Source of the DNA: Rudanella lutea DSM 19387
Lineage (GTDB): Bacteria > Bacteroidota > Bacteroidia > Cytophagales > Spirosomataceae
Assembly (NCBI RefSeq): GCF_000383955.1
Contig: NZ_KB913013.1
Location: 291,694 to 355,693 of the forward strand
DNA: 64,000 bases
Direction of reading: 5' to 3'
Positions 54,316 through 62,477 of this stretch are shown one piece after another (position 1 is the stretch's first letter; the number at the start of each line of letters is the position of its first letter). Under the pieces are notes generated by a model. The model saw only the letters and a list, made by a program, of their open reading frames with translations. It was not told the origin of the DNA and did not search any database. The position numbers and the translations under genes are program-made.

Positions 54316-54706
54316 AATGGATTTAACCTATCGATTAAATTGATTAAAAAGGCCTGACAACCAGATGATTGGCTGTGGGTCTGTTTACACTTCAGTTTAG
54401 GTAAGCAGCTCAAAAACAATTCATTGCTTAATGAAAAGAATGGAATGGAGACTGCTGTAAAATGGCGGGCTGCGTACTTGAGGGGGCAAAACTACAGTAC
54501 AAATGACAAACGCTACAACATTCATGTATGTAAAATAGGTTAAAATATGCGTTGGAATGTAGGTGAAAACTTAAAAAGTGTATATTGAAGGCGGCCATCT
54601 GGCTAACCGATTCATGTGACCCGAACGGGTTTGGGACAGTCATTACTCAGAAGTCTTTACCTGCACTACCAGTGTGGGATATACGCTCTACTCGTTACTG
54701 TCATCC
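54316..54706. other. intergenic stretch, nothing supported
   Basis: About 390 bases, AT-rich by eye. I see no coding frame, RNA gene or strong hairpin. It must contain the acyltransferase promoter. Confidence 0.5.
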
Positions 54707-55909
54707 ATGAAATTGGACCTACAAGCCAAGCCTATCCGTTACTACGAACTCGATCTGCTACGTTTACTAGCGGCCCTCAGTGTGCTCCTTTTTCACTTTG
54801 CGTTTCGGGGGTATGCAGCCGACCATCTGAATCCGGTACGGTACCCGGCCCTGGAACCGGTGGCGAAATACGGTTATCTGGGCGTCGAGCTGTTTTTTAT
54901 CATCAGCGGTTTTGTCGTACTCATGTCGGCGGAGCATAAAACCGTGCGGCAGTTTGTGGTGTCGCGCGTAGTGCGGCTGTACCCGGCGTTCTGGGTGGCC
55001 TGTACCCTTACGTTTGTCGTGCTGAAGGTGTTTGGCCCGCATCCGGGTGGCCCGCATCAGGGTGGCCTTCCTGCGTCGCCGTACATGGAGGTATATGGGC
55101 GGCAGTACCTGTTCAATCTGACAATGCTTCAGTATTTTTTCGGGCAGCGCGACATCGACGGGGTGTACTGGACCCTTACTTACGAGATGCTGTTCTACGG
55201 ACTGGTGGTTTTGCTCATTGCGTTGCGGGGGATGCCCCGGTTGCCTTTACTAATAGGATGCTGGCTGGCCTACGGGGTACTGTCGGAAACCACGGCCCCC
55301 GATGCTCCGCTCAACACCCTGCTGTTTCCGAAGTACAGCCCCTTGTTTTGTGCGGGTATGCTCTTTTTTCGGTTAGCCCAGCATCGGATGGCGCACCATC
55401 GGTTGCCGCAACGTCGGTTGCCGCACCATCCCGCTCCGATTTGGCAACTTTACGCCCTGTTGTTGTTTTCGTGGGTAATGGCGCTGCGCAACGCCCTCGC
55501 GTATGCCGAAGAGCAACAAGCTTATTTTCACACGTACTTTTCGCCGGAGGTAGTTGGGGGAGCCATAACGGGGTTTTACCTCATTTTCTGGGCCATTGCC
55601 CGCCGAAAAGTTGATTTAGGTCGATTTCCGGGGCTCGCCGTAGCGGGGGCACTCACGTACCCGCTCTACCTGTTGCATCACAACATTGGCTATGTTTTGT
55701 TTGGGCGACTGGGCCATCTGGTAGAGCCCTACCCACTGCTGATGGGGCTCACCGTTGGGATGCTTTTGATGGCCTACGCCCTACATCGGCTGGTCGAGAA
55801 ACCCATGAGCCGGTGGTTGCGTAGCCGGTTAGAAGGGCGGGGTGAAAAGTCAATACTACTTAAAAAGGATAAAGAAACGGAGATGAATGCCGTGAACCCA
55901 GTCTCCTAA
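54707..55909 (+). CDS. membrane acyltransferase, acyltransferase-3 family
   Basis: 400 residues from the ATG at 54707. About ten hydrophobic segments. IRYYELDLLRLLAALSVLLFHF is the family N-terminus with the catalytic-type histidine, and LGVELFFIISGFVVLMS and VVRLYPAFWVA follow. It probably O-acetylates an exported or surface glycan. Two low-complexity inserts are unusual: a GGPHQGG loop near residue 118 and a His/Arg/Leu/Pro loop (HHRLPQRRLPHH) near 230, the latter apparently built by short DNA duplications. Confidence 0.88.
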   Translation: MKLDLQAKPIRYYELDLLRLLAALSVLLFHFAFRGYAADHLNPVRYPALEPVAKYGYLGVELFFIISGFVVLMSAEHKTVRQFVVSRVVRLYPAFWVACTLTFVVLKVFGPHPGGPHQGGLPASPYMEVYGRQYLFNLTMLQYFFGQRDIDGVYWTLTYEMLFYGLVVLLIALRGMPRLPLLIGCWLAYGVLSETTAPDAPLNTLLFPKYSPLFCAGMLFFRLAQHRMAHHRLPQRRLPHHPAPIWQLYALLLFSWVMALRNALAYAEEQQAYFHTYFSPEVVGGAITGFYLIFWAIARRKVDLGRFPGLAVAGALTYPLYLLHHNIGYVLFGRLGHLVEPYPLLMGLTVGMLLMAYALHRLVEKPMSRWLRSRLEGRGEKSILLKKDKETEMNAVNPVS

Positions 55910-55936
55910 ATAAGCAATCGAGATGATTCTATGTAT

Positions 55937-56010
55937 AATGAACAGTGTAAAATGTATAATGGAGGTGGCAGCTAAACCAATTATTCATTATCCATTTTAC
56001 ATTATTCATT
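55937..56010. repeat. heptamer hairpin A7, overlapping the esterase stop codon
   Basis: Arms 55937-55962 and 55985-56010 pair over 26 bp with four mismatches; heptamers TATAATG, AACAGTG, TAAAATG. The right arm contains the stop codon of the convergent carbohydrate esterase gene. Confidence 0.87.
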
Positions 56011-56809
56011 TACTTTTTAGCACCATTTGCATCGCCCTGGCGTACCGTTTGCCTAACTCGCGGGCCGAGGGTGTGTCGAAGTGAGTTTGATCGCCCTTGT
56101 GCGTAAGCCCCGTAGACTCGATGCAGGTTACTCGCGGTTCCCGACGGGCTACCTGTTGAAGGGCGTTGTTGATCTGCACGGCGTATGGGTTTTTGCTCGT
56201 GTGAAAATCGCCGAGGGTGCCTACCACGACGGGTACGTTGGTTGCATTCAGGTCATTACGGAAACGACGAATCAGCTGACTCAGCTTATCGGCATACGCG
56301 GGAGCCAGTTCGGCTTTGGCGTCGCTTTCGCCCTGATGCCACAGAATGCCCCGGAGCGTTCCTGATTTGAGCGCGATTCGGGCGCGGGCAAGGGCGTCGT
56401 CGTACGGATGACTTTGGGTCTGCTCGTGAAACCCGCCCGGTTGCCAGCTGTCGATGGGCGATCCACCCACAGCCACCGGAATTAGGGCAATGATGGCGTT
56501 AGTATCCGCTTCGGCCATGACCCGCGCAAAGGCCATTCCGGGGCCCACACCCACTACCGCTGGCTTGTCGAAGTGAAGCGGATCGGCGGCCGGTACCCAG
56601 GTATTTGTTTTGTCGAGCACCCAGATGCGCGGATGCGTTTGGCGATCAGCCGCTTCGACGGTCCCGCGGCCTGCCATGTTCGACTGCCCTGCGAGCAGGT
56701 ACAGGTGAACGCGGCCCGGCGGGAAGGGGCTTACCTGTGCGTGGCCTGTGTGGGTCCCGATAAACGACACGAACGCGAGTAGCAGGCGACTGAGGGTAGT
56801 TAGCTTCAT
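56006..56809 (-). CDS. secreted carbohydrate acetylesterase (SASA/CE6-like)
   Basis: 267 residues with a signal peptide (LLLAFVSFIGTHTGHAQ). Catalytic blocks: LLAGQSNMAGRG with Ser43, GILWHQGESD near 175 and DQTHFDTPSARELGKRYA with the catalytic Asp-x-x-His. Removes acetyl groups from plant or own polysaccharides. The nearby acyltransferase is convergent, and a functional link is possible but not shown. Confidence 0.9.
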   Translation of the reverse strand: MKLTTLSRLLLAFVSFIGTHTGHAQVSPFPPGRVHLYLLAGQSNMAGRGTVEAADRQTHPRIWVLDKTNTWVPAADPLHFDKPAVVGVGPGMAFARVMAEADTNAIIALIPVAVGGSPIDSWQPGGFHEQTQSHPYDDALARARIALKSGTLRGILWHQGESDAKAELAPAYADKLSQLIRRFRNDLNATNVPVVVGTLGDFHTSKNPYAVQINNALQQVARREPRVTCIESTGLTHKGDQTHFDTPSARELGKRYARAMQMVLKSK

Positions 56810-56961
56810 GAAGAGCTCGTTTGGGCTGTATACCGATCTTTACCGTATAAGCAAAAAAGCCCGTTGGTTTACGCACAGCGGCTAACCGATTCGCCTAACT
56901 ACGGCTTGCCATTCGGGCCTCCGATTTTACCTTTGCGTAACAATTCAGACCCAATTCATTC

Positions 56962-57067
56962 TTCAGAACTGGACACATTAGATGTTAGACACCAGACGTT
57001 AGACGTACTACCATTCTGTGGGGCAGTCTATGGGCTAGTGTATGATGCCCGAATGTCCAGTGCTGAG
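56962..57067. repeat. heptamer hairpin B3
   Basis: About 105 bp. The left arm is phased in AGATGTT, AGACACC, AGACGTT heptamers; the right arm is its degenerate complement; the centre holds CTACCATTCTG. Unlike B1 and B2 it lies in a divergent junction, ending 30 bases before the DUF3347 start codon, so it would be in that gene's leader or promoter. Confidence 0.85.
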
Positions 57068-57096
57068 AATTTACCCCTCAAAAACGGACTAAATGC

Positions 57097-57573
57097 ATGA
57101 GAACCATTCGATTAGCCATCACGGCCCTTAGCCTGACATTCTGTTCATTGGCCCTTTCGGCCCAGAGCCTGACCCCCGCCTTGTCGGCGTACTATTCGGT
57201 GAAAGATGCGTTGGTGGCGACCAATGCAGGCAAGGCGAAAGCCGAGGCCCAAAGCCTTATTGCTGCCCTGGGTAAAGTGGATGCGGCCGCGCTGCCCGCT
57301 TCGGCCCGGCCCCTATTGTCGACCGCCAAAACGCAGGCGGCCGCCATTGCCAAAACCTCGGATGTTGAAGTCCAGCGGAAACAGTTCGAAGGGCTGTCGA
57401 CCAACATGATTACCCTCACCAAAGCGACCAAGCCCGGTAAGGCCTATGTGCAATACTGCCCCATGGCAGCCGGGGGCAAAGGGGCCTCGTGGCTCAGCGA
57501 CAAGCGGGAAGTTCGCAACCCCTACTACGGCGACAAGATGCTCAAGTGCGGCACCGTGAAGGAAGAGATTTAG
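57097..57573 (+). CDS. DUF3347 periplasmic protein, copper-related
   Basis: 158 residues. Signal peptide (LSLTFCSLALSAQ), helical middle (YYSVKDALVATNAGKAKAEAQ), and C-terminal YVQYCPMAAGGKGASWLSDKR with NPYYGDKMLKCG, the hallmark of DUF3347. The Cys-Pro-Met segment is thought to bind copper in related CusB/CopB-associated proteins. Single gene. Confidence 0.9.
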   Translation: MRTIRLAITALSLTFCSLALSAQSLTPALSAYYSVKDALVATNAGKAKAEAQSLIAALGKVDAAALPASARPLLSTAKTQAAAIAKTSDVEVQRKQFEGLSTNMITLTKATKPGKAYVQYCPMAAGGKGASWLSDKREVRNPYYGDKMLKCGTVKEEI

Positions 57574-57667
57574 TGCTGTCTTCGAGTAATGGCTCGTCAG
57601 GGGTGTAGTTGCTTAGGTTTATATTCTGTAGTTATGGGGGATACTCAAGCACGTCCCAAACGAATAT

Positions 57668-57689
57668 TCCGGTTTAACAGGAAACCGGA
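57668..57689. promoter_or_regulatory. inverted repeat upstream of mcrB
   Basis: TCCGGTTT (57668-57675) and AAACCGGA (57682-57689) around six bases, then TAGTTGAATTTTTTT. It could be the DUF3347 terminator or an operator for mcrBC, whose start is 48 bases on. Confidence 0.5.
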
Positions 57690-57736
57690 TAGTTGAATTT
57701 TTTTGATTAACCCTTCCAAGTTTCCTAGTCCGCCCC

Positions 57737-60634
57737 ATGAACATTACAGATTACCACCGTGCGATTTTTGAGTTTCTGGAACAATACCGCAAGGACCACC
57801 CCGAAGCAAACCTTACCTACTCTCTTCGCAATAACAACTCTGCGAAACGTCCGAAGCATCTTTATCTGTTTACGGGGAACGACTTCTACATCTTCGTGGG
57901 GATGTATGCTCCTCACAATGGAAACAATAAAACGCGAAGTGTCGGATTTGAAGTAGGTTATGATACCGCTCAACAGAAAGTTACATACTGTGCTCTGGAG
58001 ATTGTATTTAACGATCCTAAACTGGACCATCAGTATCCGGTTTACAAGCAGGTTATCGATCAAATTGGGTGGGATCAATTCAAAACAATCGGCACTCAGA
58101 AATTTCAATACTTTTATAAGAGTACGGATTGGAAAGCAGCCCTGCTAACCTACCTCACAGAGCACAAACCAATCATCGATCAGGCTATTAAGGACCACGG
58201 GATGAACCATGAGTTTTTTATTCCCGTCGAAAAGCTTGAAACAGCTATTGAAGAGTTGGAGCAAACAATTGACCAGCTATTCGAACCTGACGAAAAATCG
58301 GATAGGGGAGATTATTCGTGGATTCCCTTCTATAGCGAACTATGCACTAAACTAAATGGCCTTACTTCCTCCCAATTGACCGATCTGACCCAAAAAGTGT
58401 TAATGGTTCAGAAACTGCGGGGATTAGTTGATCAGGACGCTCATCAGAATGAGTTTCCCCTGACCAAAATGGACCCGTATACATTTCTATCGTTTACAGG
58501 AATTGGAAGGAAAGAAAAACAGCTTGCTGTGCTGGCCCGGTTAAAAGAATGGTTGTCGATCAGCACCGCTTTACCAACGGGCTTATCAGGGCTCTACTTT
58601 CAACAGAACCAACGGGTCTGGTTGTTTGGATATTCATACGAACGACAATCGGAGGACATAGATAAACTACGCAATCTGTACCAACAGGTTGAAACGAATA
58701 CCGTTACCGAGGATGTGTTCAATTCTGTACTTACCATCAAGCGGACCAGCATGGGTAAGGTATCCGAATCACTCTTCAAGCATCGCCCCGAGCTCTATTT
58801 CCCGATCAATGGTAAAACCCGATCCTGGCTACAGAAGCGAAAGTTACCCAATCAGTTTACTACCTGGAATGAGTACCGACAGCTGCTCGAAGCAATCCGC
58901 GAGTTTGACAAGAGGCCCTTCTACAAAATTGTGGATGAAGCGTACTGGGAAGGACCTGCAACCGTTAATTTACCCTCGGAAGAACAAACCAATTACTGGA
59001 TATTTCAGGGTAATCCCGCTCAATTCAGGATTGTCGATTCATTGAAGGACAACGCGCTCCGAACGTGGCGGGTAGCGGCTCACGCACAAACGATAAAACC
59101 CGGGGATAAAATCATTCTTTGGGTTGTGGGTAAGCAATCGGGCTGTTATGCACTGGCACAGGTTGCTTCGGAGATTTACACAGGTACGGATGAATCCGGA
59201 GAACAATACTACCAAACCGCCCAGGTACTAACGGAACCTACCCAACGGGTAAAGATCAATATTGAACATAACCTCTGGGACAAACCCATTCTGAAACCTC
59301 AGTTGCAGGACTTACCCGCTTTTACGGGGTTTAATGGGGGCAATCAAGGCACCAACTTCACCGCTACCCGCTACCAATACGAACTTATCCTCAAAATGGC
59401 TCAAGCTCAACCAGAATCCACCCATCCCAAAAATATCATCCTCTACGGTCCACCGGGTACAGGAAAAACCTATACAACCATCGAGTTAGCGGTTGAAATA
59501 ATTGATGGTGCTTTAAGTGGGAACCACCAACAGTACAAACAGCGCTTTGATGTACTGCGAAAGGACGGACAAATCGAGTTTGTTACCTTCCACCAGAACT
59601 ACACCTACGAAGATTTCGTAGTGGGCATAAGACCGGAACTCAACTCATCAACGAATGGCCTAAGTTTCAAAGACCATCAAGGTGTATTTCTGAAAATTGC
59701 AAAAAGGGCAACCAGCAATTTTTTAGGAAGTTTTCAGCAAGCAAGCGTAGTCGAGTTAATCCCGTTTGAAGAATTATTTTCGGACTTTATTACACCCGTT
59801 ACATCTGGAAAAGAGCTTCCGATCTACGTAGATGAAGAAATTGCTTTTTATCTAATTGATTACCAACAGAAATACAAAGCTCTCTACTTTCGTGAATCAG
59901 CGAAGAAGGAACATCAGTCCCCCAAGAAAGACGCTCGGTATCTCTCTGTACAAACATTAAAAGAATTATATCTGGAAGAGAAAGAGGTCGATAAAGAAGG
60001 GCCGTATTATGAAGCTCTTGTTAATACATTACATCGCATTGGTAGAAGGAAGGTTGAAAGACCACCCGCCCCATTAAAGAACTTTGTGCTTATTATCGAT
60101 GAAATCAACCGAGCAAACATCTCCCGTGTATTTGGTGAGTTGATTACTCTGTTAGAAGAGGATAAACGATTGGGGGAGCCCAACGAGCTTACCGTTACCC
60201 TACCCAATGGAGAACCCTTCTCGGTCCCGCCCAACCTGTACCTCATCGGTACGATGAACACTGCCGATAAATCGCTGGCTCTGCTGGACATTGCGCTCCG
60301 CAGACGCTTCGAGTTCGTGGGTAAATACCCTAACTCCGAGCTGCTACATGCTACCCCGCAAGCGAAAGCCCTAATGGAACGGTTGAACAAGGTGATCCTC
60401 AACCATAAGAAATCAGCGGATTTCCTCATTGGTCATGCTTACTTCATAGGTAAAACGGATGCTCAACTTAAATCGGTCATGGATAACCGGGTGATACCTC
60501 TGCTGATGGAATACTTTAATGGCCGTACGGATCTGGTGTTACAGGTACTCAAGGAAGCGGGTACAAACTGCACCATCAACGAGCTTACTTATCAGATCGA
60601 GTATACCAATGAGACAGCTAATCAACCTGGTTGA
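57737..60634 (+). CDS. mcrB: McrB-like AAA+ GTPase with EVE domain, type IV restriction
   Basis: 965 residues, about twice E. coli McrB. Residues 1-180 are an N-terminal domain I do not recognise; 240-410 resemble a region found in long McrB homologues (MDPYTFLSFTGIGRKEKQLA); 417-545 form an EVE domain (TNYWIFQGNPAQFRIVDSL, GDKIILWVVGKQSGCYAL), a modified-base reader fold. The AAA+ module has Walker A GPPGTGKT at 571-578, FVTFHQNYTYEDFVVGIRPE, Walker B LIIDEINR with Asp788, sensor GTMNTADKS and the arginine region ALRRRFEF. It presumably recognises modified cytosine in foreign DNA and drives translocation. It overlaps mcrC by 26 bases. Local GC looks lower than in flanking genes. Confidence 0.92.
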   Translation: MNITDYHRAIFEFLEQYRKDHPEANLTYSLRNNNSAKRPKHLYLFTGNDFYIFVGMYAPHNGNNKTRSVGFEVGYDTAQQKVTYCALEIVFNDPKLDHQYPVYKQVIDQIGWDQFKTIGTQKFQYFYKSTDWKAALLTYLTEHKPIIDQAIKDHGMNHEFFIPVEKLETAIEELEQTIDQLFEPDEKSDRGDYSWIPFYSELCTKLNGLTSSQLTDLTQKVLMVQKLRGLVDQDAHQNEFPLTKMDPYTFLSFTGIGRKEKQLAVLARLKEWLSISTALPTGLSGLYFQQNQRVWLFGYSYERQSEDIDKLRNLYQQVETNTVTEDVFNSVLTIKRTSMGKVSESLFKHRPELYFPINGKTRSWLQKRKLPNQFTTWNEYRQLLEAIREFDKRPFYKIVDEAYWEGPATVNLPSEEQTNYWIFQGNPAQFRIVDSLKDNALRTWRVAAHAQTIKPGDKIILWVVGKQSGCYALAQVASEIYTGTDESGEQYYQTAQVLTEPTQRVKINIEHNLWDKPILKPQLQDLPAFTGFNGGNQGTNFTATRYQYELILKMAQAQPESTHPKNIILYGPPGTGKTYTTIELAVEIIDGALSGNHQQYKQRFDVLRKDGQIEFVTFHQNYTYEDFVVGIRPELNSSTNGLSFKDHQGVFLKIAKRATSNFLGSFQQASVVELIPFEELFSDFITPVTSGKELPIYVDEEIAFYLIDYQQKYKALYFRESAKKEHQSPKKDARYLSVQTLKELYLEEKEVDKEGPYYEALVNTLHRIGRRKVERPPAPLKNFVLIIDEINRANISRVFGELITLLEEDKRLGEPNELTVTLPNGEPFSVPPNLYLIGTMNTADKSLALLDIALRRRFEFVGKYPNSELLHATPQAKALMERLNKVILNHKKSADFLIGHAYFIGKTDAQLKSVMDNRVIPLLMEYFNGRTDLVLQVLKEAGTNCTINELTYQIEYTNETANQPG

Positions 60635-61961
60635 GTACCAGACCTACACTCTCCCAACGGATTCAGCGATCAATGTGGTTTCGTTGAGTGCTTACCTGAA
60701 CGGAGTGTGGCATACCCGTACCCAGTTTGATGAGAACCCCGATGTAAAACAGTCCTCCGAACAGCAGTTTTTAACCATTGGGTATGATCCCAAACTGGGG
60801 CAACCCACCCTTAAAGCGGGTAAGTACGTTGGCTTTATTCAGTTTGAGGATACTACCATTCAGATCATTCCCAAGCTCTTTAAGCCTGAACAGAGTGATA
60901 AAGCGTTTAGACACCTGTTATGGTGGTTATCATACTGCAAACGGGTCCGGTTCCCCTTTACAGACCTGTTGAGTGATACCCAATCTATCGATGAGTTCCC
61001 CGAAGCACTCATTCACTATTTCGCTCAGTTCACCCACCAGCTGGTTGGTTCAGCTCCCTACCACCAGTACGAGGAGGTTACCGACACGATTCCCTACATG
61101 CGGGGGCGTTTGAATACCCAGCAGTACATTAACACCAGTGTGAGCCGGGGTAACTGGCACCAGCTGGTGTGTGATTACGAACCCTTCGTATTTAATAACC
61201 GGCTGAACCAGATCATCAAATACGTGGCTCGTTCGCTGAGTCAGGTGTGCCGGTTTACTGATACGCACCGGGCTCTGGAGAAGCTCATCTTTATCTTAGA
61301 TGAGGTAGATGATGTTCCCGCTATTGCCCGGGATTGCGATACCCTGCACCTGAACCGCTACTTTGCAGATTATGAGGTATGTGTGGACATGTGCCGGTTC
61401 TTTCTCTCTGATAGCTACCTGTCCCAACCCGAAACCCACCATCGGCATTTCTGCTTTTTGCTCCCTATGGATTATGTGTTCGAGGACTTCATCCTGGGCG
61501 TATCCGAAACGTACCTTGGCCATAAGGTGAGCGTCTCTCCTCAAAAAACTGAGTGGCTCACCCAGGAAAAAATATTCCAGGTAAAAAGCGATCTCGTGCT
61601 GACCTACCCCGATAAAACACGGTTAGTGGCTGATACCAAGTACAAAGTACGGGGGAGCACATTACCCGATAAGAAAGCGGGAATTAGCCAAAGCGATCTG
61701 TACCAGATGGTCAGCTACGGGTTACGGCAGGAAACCCGGGATGTACTACTTTTGTACCCCCTCAGCTACGGCCAGGAACAAACGGGGGGAGAAACATTTC
61801 ATGTTAATTCTGTCCTCCTCAACAACATCCCCATTTGTATTCGAGCCGTTGACTTACCCATTACTGGTGAGTTAACGAGTGACATTCAATCAAGACAGCT
61901 CCTGGTAAGCAAGCTGGTATCTCAATTATTGCAAGCGTTTAATCTGAAGCTACTTGAATAG
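60609..61961 (+). CDS. mcrC: McrC-like nuclease subunit
   Basis: 450 residues from the ATG at 60609, inside the mcrB end. An N-terminal beta-rich DUF2357-like region (FIQFEDTTIQIIPKLF, VTDTIPYMRGRLNTQQYI, FVFNNRLNQIIKYVAR) is followed by a PD-(D/E)xK nuclease core: SDLVLTYP with Asp328 and ADTKYK with Asp342 and Lys344. McrC binds the McrB hexamer and cuts DNA. Expression coupled to mcrB by overlap. Confidence 0.93.
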   Translation: MRQLINLVEYQTYTLPTDSAINVVSLSAYLNGVWHTRTQFDENPDVKQSSEQQFLTIGYDPKLGQPTLKAGKYVGFIQFEDTTIQIIPKLFKPEQSDKAFRHLLWWLSYCKRVRFPFTDLLSDTQSIDEFPEALIHYFAQFTHQLVGSAPYHQYEEVTDTIPYMRGRLNTQQYINTSVSRGNWHQLVCDYEPFVFNNRLNQIIKYVARSLSQVCRFTDTHRALEKLIFILDEVDDVPAIARDCDTLHLNRYFADYEVCVDMCRFFLSDSYLSQPETHHRHFCFLLPMDYVFEDFILGVSETYLGHKVSVSPQKTEWLTQEKIFQVKSDLVLTYPDKTRLVADTKYKVRGSTLPDKKAGISQSDLYQMVSYGLRQETRDVLLLYPLSYGQEQTGGETFHVNSVLLNNIPICIRAVDLPITGELTSDIQSRQLLVSKLVSQLLQAFNLKLLE

Positions 61962-61974
61962 CTACACATAACAA

Positions 61975-62004
61975 AAAGCCTGTAAGTCAAAACTTACAGG
62001 CTTT
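61975..62004 (-). terminator. terminator shared by tmRNA and mcrC ends
   Basis: A 13-bp perfect stem (61975-61987 with 61992-62004) and a four-base loop. On the minus strand it is followed by TTTTTG and lies just past the tmRNA 3' end, so it mainly terminates ssrA; it may also serve mcrC. Confidence 0.82.
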
Positions 62005-62009
62005 CGCGG

Positions 62010-62380
62010 GGTGGAGTCGGAGGGATTTGAACCCTCGTCCAGTCAAGGAACCCGTCGTGCTTTCTACATGCTTAGATTCGATTGGATTGTCGGGCAAAAG
62101 GCTGGTTCGGATCAGACCGACCAATCGCCGTAGGTACTTGGATCTCGTTGGGTGTTAATACCATTAGACCAACCAGCGCTGCGGTTCGACGCCCCCTGAT
62201 CCAGCCAGCAGCACGTAGGCCGGGGAGACGATGGCTAGTGCTTAATCCTCCGGATTAGGCAGCCATGGCGTAGTTATACTCGCCAGTTATTGTTTTGACG
62301 ATTTGTTTGGGCGGGAAATTCCGTCAACTCCCGGCATGCTTACACGCGACCTCAGCAAGCTGTCAATTCCGGTCGACCCC
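62010..62380 (-). ncRNA. ssrA: transfer-messenger RNA (tmRNA)
   Basis: About 371 bases on the minus strand. The 5' end GGGGUCG pairs with CGACUCC near the 3' end to form the acceptor stem, and the 3' part has the T-arm GGTTCAAATCC. The tag frame at 62255-62284 reads GEYNYAMAA followed by TAA, matching the Bacteroidota pattern of tags ending NYALAA-like. CCA is not encoded. It rescues stalled ribosomes. Its 3' end faces mcrC, the side where integrative elements usually enter. Confidence 0.95.
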
Positions 62381-62455
62381 AGATGACACACCTTGGGCGT
62401 GCATAGTAGAAACCCGGCTGTAGGTCGGAAAGTTCGCCCGTTGGCTCTTTTTTGT

Positions 62456-62477
62456 ATGCGTCAGGCGCCTGACGCAT
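62456..62477. repeat. 22-bp perfect palindrome over the P-type ATPase stop codon
   Basis: ATGCGTCAGGC and its exact complement with no loop, covering the last codons and the stop of the ATPase gene, 76 bases upstream of the tmRNA 5' end. Could be a protein-binding site in the ssrA promoter region. It has no T run in either direction. Confidence 0.7.

Noticed and set aside
57574-62010. Search for a direct repeat of the ssrA 3' end marking an island boundary
   Set aside because: No second copy of the tmRNA 3' sequence was seen near the mcrB side, so no attachment site is annotated.
62010-62060. tRNA gene suggested by the T-arm and acceptor sequence
   Set aside because: No anticodon arm follows within tRNA distance; the segment is the tRNA-like 3' part of tmRNA, whose tag frame and 5' acceptor strand are present.
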